Shown: positions 33,326-42,936 of the stretch, in pieces
How positions within the stretch are numbered: position 1 is the stretch's first letter
Layout of the letters: each line of letters starts with the position of its first letter
Origin: Limnephilus marmoratus
Taxonomy: Eukaryota > Arthropoda > Insecta > Trichoptera > Limnephilidae
DNA: 64,000 nucleotides
Assembly (NCBI GenBank): GCA_917880885.1
Contig: OU862933.1
Coordinates: forward strand, 7,363,452-7,427,451
Direction of reading: 5' to 3'
Translations under genes and position numbers: made by a program
The notes under the pieces: model-generated
The model's database searches: none
Told to the model about the DNA's origin: nothing
What the model saw: only the letters and a program-made list of their open reading frames with translations

Positions 33326-33457
33326 CGACCCTTTGGAATAACAAAGTTCCATCTGTCGCGGTAACGTCATGTGATAATCGGATCTACAGTAAGCTACTTT
33401 AGAGTTCATCGCAAGACGTTACCGTGCCAGATGGAACCTTATTATCGCAAAGGGTCG
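33326..33457. mobile_element. 132-bp MITE with long inverted ends
   Basis: Ends CGACCCTTTGGAATAACAAA and the inverse of CGACCCTTTGCGATAATAAG continue as imperfect inverted repeats for about 45 bp, through TTCCATCTG and CGGTAACGTC. ACAT lies on both sides and may be a target duplication. Superfamily unknown. Confidence 0.75.
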
Positions 33458-33852
33458 ACATCGCTAGAAGCATCAATAAATTCTTATCTCCGCCCCTGTC
33501 CATCCAAAGATATTTAGATATTTATTTTTGAGCTTCTGTTCTTATTTTCCCATTAAACGCCAATCCATTAAAATAATAACAAGATAAACAATGGTCTAAA
33601 CATAAAAATCCACTAAAGAACAAGATTTAAAAAATCTTACCGTGGTACCTTCGAGTAATAGCGATACAAAAGTGGTTTCGTTAACACCGAGCTCTTATAA
33701 AATACTAGCGATTGAATATCACTTAAAAAAATATTATTTCTTCCCTTTGTATTGCATATTCATCAAATATCTTGTTGTCAGGCTCCGTATTTCTACAGGT
33801 AGCGTCATAAGGCGCGACTTTTGAATAGGGGGGTGACTTTATAATTTTTTTT
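33458..33852. other. unassigned sequence
   Basis: No feature was recognised. Confidence 0.3.
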
Positions 33853-34185
33853 TCACATGAGCTCCACACAGGAGGCCCTGAGGAAAATAATTTCCCTCAG
33901 GGCCTATGTCATCTTTGGGGATGCTGTGTGGAGGGATTTTTTTAAAGGAAAGGAAGGAGAGGAGAGTTCTGGGAAGGAAAAGGGTTTAAGGGGTGGGTAG
34001 GAATCTGGGGTTCAGTATGTCCTTGTCATCCGCCTCCAAGACAAACCTCACCCCATAAACCCGGGCACCCCTGCTAAATCACCAAACGTAGCGAACCACA
34101 TGGGGTGACCTATGGCAGAGGTGTTAGTTATCCAATAAAGGTTCCCGGGGCGGCAGTACCCATTCCCGTCTCCCAAATTGAGAAT
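33853..34185 (-). mobile_element. SINE B, short form, antisense, with intact double hairpin
   Basis: The complement shows the complete family from ATTTGGGAGACGGGAATGGG to the tail. The outer CTCCACACAG/CTGTGTGGAG and inner GGCCCTGAGG/CCTCAGGGCC stems are both preserved. It is the best short-form copy. Confidence 0.9.
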
Positions 34186-34265
34186 TATACGTTTACAATA
34201 TGCATTCAGTTTAGGGAAAATTCGATACGTACACAAAATACAATTAAGTGTCGCCGAACGGCAGT
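34186..34265 (+). repeat. interior segment of foldback FB3 family
   Basis: TATACGTTTACAATATGCAT, TCAGTTTAGGGAAAATTCGA and AATACAATTAAGTG match 35933-36000, inside foldback FB3. The SINE B copy sits at its left border. Confidence 0.65.
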
Positions 34266-34849
34266 GCAGAGATCATTGTGTGATGTTTCCTGCAATAATT
34301 CTTGCTAAAAATAAATCGAGAAATTAATCTCTCTTTGTTATGATTTAAATGTTTCGGACAACGTGGATACATTGAGAATTCAGAAATAATGTCAAATTAG
34401 TTGATTTGTAAGTATACTAAACTAAACGTTGGTTGATTATGAAGCTGTTTTGTTTTAGATATTTTCTGTGATAGATATAAATGTAAGTGTGCAGGTACAT
34501 TTTATAAATTCCCTAAAGATTATAATAGTTTAATGGTAGTTGTTTCTACCTTTCTTAATCAATAATTTTAATGTGCCAGAAAAGAAAGGGTTCTGTTAAA
34601 TAAAAATATAATAAATTGGATCTCGCTGGCGTTTATTGAACATAAAACAATTAACTTAGTAAATAATAATTAATAACATAACGTTTATGGTTGCAAGGTT
34701 GTCACGGTTAATGGTGGAAGTGTCAACATTCCATAGTTTCATATAATTGATGTTGTAAAGTATATCAGTGTCTATCGGCATATTCGTACATATAACCTCC
34801 CAAAATATTCAAACTCGCATTTTTTACACATTTTTTTCGAGTTAGACGA
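34266..34849. other. unassigned sequence
   Basis: No feature was recognised. Confidence 0.3.
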
Positions 34850-35025
34850 ATTATGCCGTATTGCGCTACCTCCTTCCTTAGCCAACGTTTCGGACAGTAT
34901 CCATCATCAGGGCAGATGTGTCAGACAGTTTCCGAAACGTTGGCTAAGAAGGAGGTAGTGCAACACGTCGCAATACCCTAAAAAAATGACGATAATACTT
35001 TTGGCCGTGAAAATCTAAAATCATG
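34850..35025. repeat. hammerhead-like terminal repeat, family H2, copy 3 (two inverted pieces)
   Basis: A minus-strand piece (34855-34911) with CTGATGA at 34904-34910 faces a plus-strand piece from about 34920 with CCGAAACGTTGGCTAAGAAG, GAGGTAGTGCAACACG and TTTTGGCCGTGAAAATCTAA. The hairpin loop of the left piece is shortened. Confidence 0.6.
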
Positions 35026-35624
35026 AATGTACCAATGTCGTCCCAATCTGAACGGCTAATTTGATCACTCTTCTTTTATGGCTCTCCAAATACATATAAT
35101 ATGAATCATTTTAAAGGTGTACATTTCTACGTAGTTTTAACATGGGCAATAAATATGTTTCTATGAAATAAAATTTTACAAAATAAATTGTTTTTATAAA
35201 AATGTTATTTATTTTAAAGTTGAAAATTGATCAAAGTCACTCCAGTTCTTTGAAAGTATTCAACTGATCCGCTTCCTTTAATATAATGGTTTTGATTTCT
35301 TCGAGACGCGGATCATTGAACTGGTTCAGAGGTCCTTCATTAAAATTGATCCTTCCATTACTAGATTTAAATGGCACTTCTTATCTCGGTTTCACCATGC
35401 TTAGACTACCATTGTTAGTTGCGGTATTTTATTGGGAGGCTGAATTCAATCATGCAATCAAAATTTAATCAGTATTCAATTACAAGATACGTTTTGTAAG
35501 ATACCTACACAGGTGCTAACATTTGAAAAAATATATATAAGTCGACGATGCCAATTCAGAATCAACTCAACTGAACACCTCTTTGAAAAATCATAAAATG
35601 CTAAAAAAAAAAATTAAAAATAGC
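35026..35624. other. unassigned sequence
   Basis: No feature was recognised. The frame at 35286-35468 has no recognisable product. Confidence 0.3.
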
Positions 35625-35745
35625 CCTTAACCTAACTTAACCCATTTGACAATTTTTTAATATTTTTTTCATCACTTTTAATGACTTTTCAAATGAGATG
35701 TTGAGTTGAGTTCGTTCTGAGTTGTCCGGTCACCGTTGGCGACAA
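35625..35745 (+). repeat. dispersed repeat, copy 2 (other copy at 1440)
   Basis: Matches 1440-1570 in order and spacing of its words. Confidence 0.55.
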
Positions 35746-35891
35746 TTTAACACATTTTGCAGAAAGAGTTTTTTTTAAATCAAGTGTTCTTTCAAAATGT
35801 TCTTTATATGGTGAAATATTATGATGCGCTACCGGAAACCTTAAAAAACTTCACCAATTAATAAGTTGAATATAGATTGACAAAATGTGAT

Positions 35892-36524
35892 TCCATGACA
35901 GTTGATCCCCCGACAGTTAACCCCCGGCATACTTATACGTTTACAATATGCATTCAGTTTAGGGAAAATACGATACTTACACAAAATACAATAAAGTGCA
36001 GAGAGGATGTACCGCCGAATAACAAAAGTTTAAAACATATTTTCATTCAAATGCGTCAAGGATAAAACTACTTGTCTATTTACTATATAACCAAAAATAA
36101 ATACAAAAAATTGACACAAATAAATTCGTTTATTTATTGTTGATTTTAAGTTTGAAATTAGTAAAAAATGCACAAAATATTATTATTATACTAGCAGACC
36201 CGGCCACACGTTGCTGTGGCTAACGAACACAACGCCATTACCCAACCTTTATAAAATCCACCACCCGCTTGCCAGCTGCCCGCTGCCCGCTGGCTGAATT
36301 GAGTATTTGAATTTCTCGGGTTTTCTCTACTACAATAAGCATGTATTGTACACATTAACCTTCCTCTTGAATCACTCTATTTATTGGTGAAAACCGCATG
36401 AAAATACGTTGCGTAAATTAAAAGATCTTAAAAGATTTTGAGCGACTTCATTTCACACTATGTAATGATGATAATAATTATAATTTCAGGGGGCCAACTA
36501 TAGGGGGATCAACTGTCGTGTCAA
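35892..36524. mobile_element. foldback element FB3, interrupted by a Helitron
   Basis: The left arm begins GATTCCATGACAGTTGATCC, then CCCGACAGTTAACCCCCGGC. The right arm is the inverse (GGGGGATCAACTGTCGTGTC) at about 36504-36528. The flanks share AAATGT. The left end matches the FB1 terminus and the fragment at 49868-49895. The interior is shared with 34186-34265. Confidence 0.7.
36191..36475 (-). mobile_element. Helitron inside foldback FB3
   Basis: The 3' end on the minus strand is the GCCAC/GTGGC hairpin followed by CCGGGTCTGCTAG. It is a shorter form of the 24409 element without the doubled interior. Confidence 0.7.
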
Positions 36525-36594
36525 CTTAAATGTGTAAGTAGGTATGCAAATTACAATTTAGTATTTTGTAAACGGAGGTCTGAACGCGGTTGGC

Positions 36595-37010
36595 ATTAAC
36601 AAAAAAATGTACAAAGAAGCGAACCCATCAGTCACAAAGGAGTGCTAGTATATGCCTTGATGTGTGGTAGTGAGACATGGAACTGGCACAAGAAGGATGA
36701 AAATAGACTGAATGTTGTAGAAATGCGATTCCTGAGGCGTAAGTGTGCGGTGTATCCATGTTAAAGAAATGTGCGTTGTATCACCGTAGGAGAAATGTGG
36801 AGATTTGCAAAGAATTCAAGGCAAATGTGAGCGTAATGAGTAAGATGAAGAAATAGAGACTTAGATGGTTCGGAGCAGTTTCACGTAGAGCGAATAAACG
36901 AAGAAATGAGTGTAAGAAGAATACACGACACGAATATCAACGGTAGAATAAGTCGGGGACGCTTCAAGGAAGATATGGCACGATCAAGTGAACCATAAAC
37001 TTAAGTCGTG
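36595..37010 (+). pseudogene. LINE polymerase C-terminus of the GSETW type (RTE/R4-like)
   Basis: One frame reads VLVYALMCGSETWNWHKKDE, then NRLNVVEMRFLRRKC. Further on, in broken frames, come RRRNVEICKEFKANV, then RLRWFGAVSRR and GRFKEDMARSSEP. This is the C-terminal part of LINE polymerases related to RTE/R4-type elements, with the GSETW and RWFGHV-like blocks in the right order. Stops and frameshifts throughout make it a decayed fragment. The active site is absent. Confidence 0.7.
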
Positions 37011-37512
37011 CCAATCAAATATAACAATAACAGAGGAGTGTGTACGAGACAGACAATGAATGAATGTGAATGAGGCAAGGAGTGTGCGCCGAGACCGAGT
37101 TGTACGGCGCGCGGTCCGTTTTCTCTGTCTACCCCTGCATTGGCGTGATAGTTAGTTAGTTGTATGTACAAATAACAAACAAACAAAAACGATCACCAAA
37201 GGGTAAAAAAGCGGGTTTATCAAATTTATTCAGAATTATCACCATAAACTACTCAAAAAGTCTAAAACGAAAGATCTATATTGATTGTCGGTCATTACAC
37301 ACTTACAAGTCTTCTTCTATCGAAATACATACCGCCTTCTTTACCCAGAAACGACTATAATTTTAAAATTATACCAGATGAGATCTTTAAAAAATGTGGT
37401 CCAGTTTCCAGATACTAGATAGAGTGCTCCACAAAATACCAGTCTACTTTACGATATAAATTACTAGAATATTGGTCCATTATCGGCTCTGCTATTATAA
37501 TATGCGCCCTTA
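37011..37512. other. unassigned sequence
   Basis: No feature was recognised. Confidence 0.3.
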
Positions 37513-38424
37513 TGCTAATGATCCACGCTCGTTCATGTTCGAACTATGCTCGTAGTTGTGTCCACACGCTCGAGCGGCGGACGTTTTATGTCGAGCAACT
37601 TTAGCAGCTCGTCGCGAGACGCCGCCCAGTCGGCTCAGATATCTATTGTTAGTGGTGAGTGGTTTATTTATGGTCAAATGTCAAATCTGATAGTATTCCA
37701 GCACACAAATATTTTTTTTTCGATAAAATCGCGAGGGTAACTCCGAATAACCATTTTTGAATATCGATAAGTACAACAAGCACATCGGACTCAAGAGGGC
37801 GACTAACATGTTCGATGCATTGTCTACGCGTTGAGACATGTTCGACCGAATTTCTGTCGAACATCAACATTATCAATTTGGGAGGCAAGTATGGGTACTC
37901 CGGGAACCATTTATTGGATAACCAACACCCCTGCCATAGGTCACCCCAAATAGTTCTCTACGTTTGGCGACTTAGTTGGTGAGGTATGTCTAGATGTTGC
38001 GAAGCGTCTAGCGTTTACCCACCTACTGCGTAGCGGGCCGGATCAGGAGATACTGGTTGAGGAAGGCATTTTAATCTCTACAGCCGGACTCTCTCGATCT
38101 ATCGCCTTGCACCGTAGTGGGAGGAATGGTCCACACGCTCGTCAATCCTGAACAAATACACCCTCAAATTCCTACTCACCCCTCATACCTTGTCCTTCTC
38201 AGAATTTCCTCATCTTCATTTTCCTAAAAAGACCCTTCGTACGGCATCCACAAAGATGATTCCCCCTTGAGGGATTTATTCCTCAAGGCCATTATAAATA
38301 AATTTAATTGTAGAGAAACCTTTTCGCTTTGAATAAAAAGCATCGAGCGAGACAGTGCACACGTTGAGACATGTTTTGAATGAGCATAAAACCATCGAAC
38401 ATGAACGGGCGTGGGTTCTTAGCA
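37513..38424. mobile_element. PIF/Harbinger-like non-autonomous element with TTA duplication
   Basis: Ends TGCTAATGATCCACGC and the inverse of TGCTAAGAACCCACGC continue into CGTTCATGTTCGA on both sides. TTA flanks both ends (37510-37512, 38425-38427), the 3-bp target size of PIF/Harbinger elements. No transposase remains. A long-form SINE B is inserted at 37870-38290. Confidence 0.7.
37870..38290 (+). mobile_element. SINE B, long form
   Basis: From CAATTTGGGAGGCAAGTATG through GGGCCGGATCAGGAGATACT, the CACCGTAGTGGGAGGAATGG centre and GCATCCACAAAGATGATTCC to a shortened inner hairpin (CCTTGAGGG/CCTCAAGG). Confidence 0.8.
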
Positions 38425-38600
38425 TTATGCGCATTATTGCTTTCGAATAACCCTTGCAGAAACTTTTTTGCTTCGAACAAAAAGCATCGAGCGAGAGAGT
38501 GCACACGTTGAGACATGTTTTGAATGAGCTTAAAACCATCGAACATGAACGGGCGTGGGTACTTAGCATTATGCGCATTATTGCTTTCGAATAACCCTTG
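38313..38600 (+). repeat. two tandem copies of 144 bp covering the Harbinger-like end
   Basis: AAAAAGCATCGAGCGAGA, ACACGTTGAGACATGTTTTG, GAACATGAACGGGCGTGGG, the TTA and CGAATAACCCTTGC recur at an offset of 144 bp, with a handful of differences. The unit includes the element's terminal repeat and about 30 bp of flank. Confidence 0.92.
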
Positions 38601-39461
38601 CCTTGGGGTAATTTGTCCACGGTGTGTTATTAGTTATTAGTTTAATGGCGGCAGTGTGCCGCCCTTCAGGCACGTAGCTAACTTCAATTAGTCAGTGACC
38701 AGACGATCATACTCTCAAAGGGAGTATCAGCAGATGATGATGATGTAGTCTTGCAACTAAGTGTATTTATATCTGAATTAAGTGACCAGCCTGTCATCCT
38801 CGAGGGCGCAGAGTCATGTCAGTCTGGCCTATTAATTGGAAATATTATTGCAAAAGTAAGCAGTTTAAAAACATCTCACATCTTATTACGTTATTTATTT
38901 GCATAATTTATTACATTATAGAAACAATTCTTCATGTTATGTGCTTTCCATAAGTTGGAAACACTCATTTCTAGATGTAAAATATCGTCAACACATTGAA
39001 AAAAATTATTAAGGGGATCCAATATTCCAGGAAAAAATCGAAATTGGAATTCACGCCCCTTTATGGGAGGAGTTTAAAAATACTTGAGAAAAAGCTTTTT
39101 CAAAGGTTGGAAAAGGTATTTGAGATTTTTTTTTAGGTTGATTTTGTAAAGGCCTGTAAAAAACATTAACTACTGTTTTACGCATTGTTTATTGTAATAA
39201 CAACGAAATTTAAAACTGATTTCACGGAACTGAGCGACGTGGGACGTCTATTTCCCGCTCCGGCCGGGGCGTAACTGATTCGAAATGGGTGTGCCAAGTG
39301 CATGGTTCTTGTGCCCATGGCATTCGTAGAGTGCGGGCCGTATTGATCGATGTCAAAAATAACAACGAGTAAATGCATATTTTATTTTATTTTGTGAAGT
39401 TCGGGCGTAAACATCAATTTTTTTCGATTATTATAAAAGAAACTGAATTTTCCACATTAAA
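38601..39461. other. unassigned sequence
   Basis: No feature was recognised. Confidence 0.3.
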
Positions 39462-39712
39462 CAATAAAACCGTATCCGAAAAGGGGTTTATAAGTAGGAG
39501 AGTTTACACTTGAAAGTGATTTTTTATCGACCTAATATTTTTTCTAGGCTTATTAAAAGACTTATGAAAAAATTACCGACATTTTTAAGGGCCAAGGTAT
39601 TATCTACACGCAGTATTTAATTTAAGTATCTATAATACTTCTAAGCGATCAAATTTTCAAAACAAAAACATTTGATTTTGTATGATTTTGCATTATTTAG
39701 TATGGCTTCATA
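39462..39712 (-). repeat. dispersed repeat, inverted copy of 13885
   Basis: The reverse complement of 13885-14135. The TTAA element at 39717 is inserted at its edge. Confidence 0.7.
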
Positions 39713-39716
39713 TTAA

Positions 39717-40417
39717 GAGCGTTTAACCAGCCAGCGGACGAAAATCCACATTTCGTCGAAAGTTGTTCTTTCGATCGTGCAGGGCGGTTACAATGAGAAA
39801 GATTAATTATTCTCCGTACCAGCTTTTTTAAATTATAACTCAATATCGAATTTATTTCAATCCAAATTAGCTTTAATTTATACCTTCATCCAAAAATGCT
39901 GAAAGGCGTGATGATAAAACTATTAAAATAGTGTACTTTTTGTAGTTATTTTTTGATTATAAGTATGTATCATTTTTCAATAATGTCTAAATTTAATAAG
40001 AATGTTAAAAAAATCTGAAATATATTAGTTTGTAAGTGCGCAAATAAATACACAAATGGACCAATTTTCGTCAAGAAACACATGTAAGTACATATTTTTA
40101 ATGATTTTATTGAAACTAAAATTAAAATTCTAATACACAACTCTGCTAGATAATGTATTGATTTATTTTACTGCATGATTACATTATTAGAAATGGGTGT
40201 GGTATAATACAAAAACTTTTTTGAAAATTTAACAAATCTGCCAACGACCTATGGAATAACCTTATTATACTAAAAATTTAAAAAAATTCTAAAAATTTAT
40301 TACATAACTATGCTAGATAAAAGAACAATCTTTCGAAATCCATTTATAATTTTTTGTGGAAAAGAGTCAATATGTCTAAAAACTTTTTTGAAAATGACGT
40401 ATTTCCGGCTTTCTCTG
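39717..40417 (+). mobile_element. TTAA-site element T, copy 2, right end lost
   Basis: Follows TTAA (39713-39716) with GAGCGTTTAACCAGCCAGCG and tracks the 42176 copy closely until GGCTTTCTCTG. There the terminal 16 bp are replaced by unrelated sequence. Confidence 0.78.
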
Positions 40418-40633
40418 CCCGACAGTTGGCCTTGGTACCGTACCTTGTTGGTACGAATTAAAATAGAATGTACATGCAAAGGTTTATTAGGCCTTCTAAA
40501 TATAAATTAATAGACTTTATTTACAAGTGAGTTCACGATACAAATAATCATTAATTACGACAGTATTTATTAAACTCATAATTATTAGGCTCGCGCAGTC
40601 AACTGCGAATGCGAATAAAACAATACAATAACT

Positions 40634-40745
40634 AGTGTCCGGCCGAAACAGGACTTTCTACCGAAAGCGAAACCGAATCTTCGGTATCCGTCTCAGTTTC
40701 GGCCGAAACCGAAACTTTTTTAGACTTGTTAAAAATCTATTGTTT
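40634..40745 (+). mobile_element. possible DNA-transposon end
   Basis: AGTGTCCGGCCGAAACAGG and repeated GGCCGAAACCGAAAC words resemble the repeat-rich ends of hAT-type elements. No second end was found. Confidence 0.35.
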
Positions 40746-40937
40746 ACTGAAATTTGGCTTATTTTTTTCACTTATACAAACAGTTGAGGCGTGTTAAATG
40801 AAATAAAAAACAATAATAATTGATGCAAAAAATATTTTTTTATATTTATGCTATAAAACAAACAAAAATTATAAAAATTAACAAAAAATGTTAACTACTT
40901 CTTGAAAAAAAAAATTGACAATAATTAACACTTGAAA

Positions 40938-41473
40938 TGATGTCGCTCAAAATGTATGTGCGCGTTAATCTTTTAAACTACGCAACGGATTTTCATACGG
41001 TTTTCACCAATAGATAGAGTGATTGAAGAGGAATGTTTATATGTATAATACATGTAAATTATATTAGAGAAAATCCGAGAAATTAAAAAAAAACATATTT
41101 TTGTGCGATTTAAAACGGCTGGCGGGCCGTACTATAGTCACTTTTGAAATTCATTCTATGGAAGAAATTTGAAAATAGATGTCCTAGAGTAAGTAGGTAT
41201 TTAATTTGAATTATTTTATTTGATGGAGTCGCTCAAAATGTATGTGCGCATAGATCTTTTAAACTACGCAACGGATATTCTGCGGTTTTCACCAATAGAT
41301 AGAGAGATTCAAGAGGAAGGTTTATATGTATAAAAACATGCTTCGAAAAGCGGGCAGCGGGCAGCGGGCAGCGGGCAGCTGGCAAATTTTATATTTTTAC
41401 CCAGGATTTTATAAAGGCTGGGTAATGGCGTTGTGCTTCGTTAGCCACAGCAACGTGTGGCCGGGTCAACTAG
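40938..41473 (+). mobile_element. Helitron with duplicated interior, plus-strand copy
   Basis: Carries two GTCGCTCAAAATGTATGTGC blocks (about 40943 and 41228). It ends CACAGCAACGTGTGGCCGGG, TCAACTAG before T (CTAG at 41470-41473). A run of GCGGGCA repeats lies at 41350-41380. The 5' TC terminus is missing or degenerate. Confidence 0.75.
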
Positions 41474-41699
41474 TATTTGATAAATTGTTATTTTTTTTTA
41501 TTTAAACCAGTCGTTAGCCTTTTTTGACAAAACTATTAATTCATTTTCATATTGCATATGTACCTACGGGCGCATACAATTACTTCCTCCTTAATATTTT
41601 AAAGCGTAACTTGTAAAAAGCATTTTCCGTAAAATAAATTAAACTCGCGCCATCTATAAAAGAGAAGATTATGAATTATTTTAAGCATCACCTTAATAT

Positions 41700-41860
41700 T
41701 TTCGTTGTTTATTTTTGGGGTGTTATGCCGTGTTGCGCTACATGACGATGATGGACACTGTAACGATGTCCGAAATGTTGGCTAAAGGAGGAGGTAGCGC
41801 AACACGGCATAACACCCCAAAAATACTTTTGGCCGTGAAAATCTAAAATCATAAAACATT
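41700..41860 (+). repeat. hammerhead-like terminal repeat, family H2, copy 4 as a long hairpin
   Basis: GTTATGCCGTGTTGCGCTAC (41715-41734) is matched exactly by GTAGCGCAACACGGCATAAC near 41793-41812. Between them lie GATGATGGACACTGTAACGA, TGTCCGAAATG and TTGGCTAAAG. The CTGATGA word is damaged here. Confidence 0.65.
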
Positions 41861-42129
41861 TATGTTTACAATTTTGATGCAGAGGCGGCAGGTGGGAACA
41901 ATAAAATCATTAAATAATTAAACTCGCGCCATCTATGAAAGTACTTAAAGTATATTTTAAGTGTGATAATTCTACTAAAATGTGCATCAATATTTATGAT
42001 CAATGAGGCATAACTTAGTTAATGTTTTATGTTTTACGTTTATGCTCATTTATTGCCGAAGAATTCATTATTATAAATCCCACATAACACCATGTTGTAA
42101 TAAAATATCAATATTCTTACAACAGTAAG
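41861..42129. other. unassigned sequence
   Basis: No feature was recognised. Confidence 0.3.
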
Positions 42130-42177
42130 TTAATGCATTCACATTAAAAAGCAAAATATTATCGATACACATTAAGA
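42130..42177 (+). repeat. 48-bp direct repeat, left copy
   Basis: Begins TTAATGCATTCACATTAAAA and ends GATACACATTAAGA. Identical to 42889-42936 on the other side of element T. Confidence 0.95.
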
Positions 42178-42888
42178 GCGTTTAACCAGCCAGCGGACGA
42201 AAATCCACATTTCGTCGAAAGTTGTTCTTCCGATCGTGCAGGGCGGTTACAATGAGAAAGATTAATTATTCTCCGTACCAGCTTTTTAAAATTATAACTC
42301 AATATCGAAATTATTTCAATCCAAATTAGCTTTAATTTATACCTTCATCCAAAAATGCTGAAAGGCGTGATGATAAAACTATTAAAATAGTGTACTTTTT
42401 GTAGTTATTTTTTGATTATAAGTATTTATCATTTTTCAATAATGTCTAAATTTAATAAGAATGTTAAAAAAATCTGAAATATATTAGTTTGTAAGTGCGC
42501 AAATAAATACACAAATGGACCAATTTTCGTCAAGAAACACATGCACGTACATATTTTTTAATGATTTTATTGAAACTAAAATTAAAATTCTAATACATAA
42601 CTCTGCTAGATAATGTATTGATTTATTTTACTGCATGATTACATTATTTGAAATGGGTGTGGTATAATACAAAAACTTTTTTGAAAATTTAACAAATCTG
42701 CCAACGACCTATGGAATAACCTTATTATACTAAAAATTTAAAAAAAATCTAAAAATTTATTACATACGAATGCTAGATAAAAGAACAATCTTTCGAAATT
42801 CATTTATAATTTTTTGTGGAAAAGAGTCAATACGTCTAAAAACTTTTTTGAAAATGACGTATTTCCGGCTTTCTCTGGTAATGCCCTC
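42176..42888 (+). mobile_element. TTAA-site element T, copy 3, intact ends
   Basis: 713 bp from GAGCGTTTAACCAG to CTGGTAATGCCCTC, flanked by TTAA on each side (42172-42175, 42889-42892). It is non-coding. Its length equals that of the 8472 copy. Inverted ends and TTAA suggest mobilisation by a piggyBac-type transposase supplied elsewhere. Confidence 0.85.
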
Positions 42889-42936
42889 TTAATGCATTCA
42901 CATTAAAAAGCAAAATATTATCGATACACATTAAGA
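42889..42936 (+). repeat. 48-bp direct repeat, right copy
   Basis: An exact copy of 42130-42177. Confidence 0.95.
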
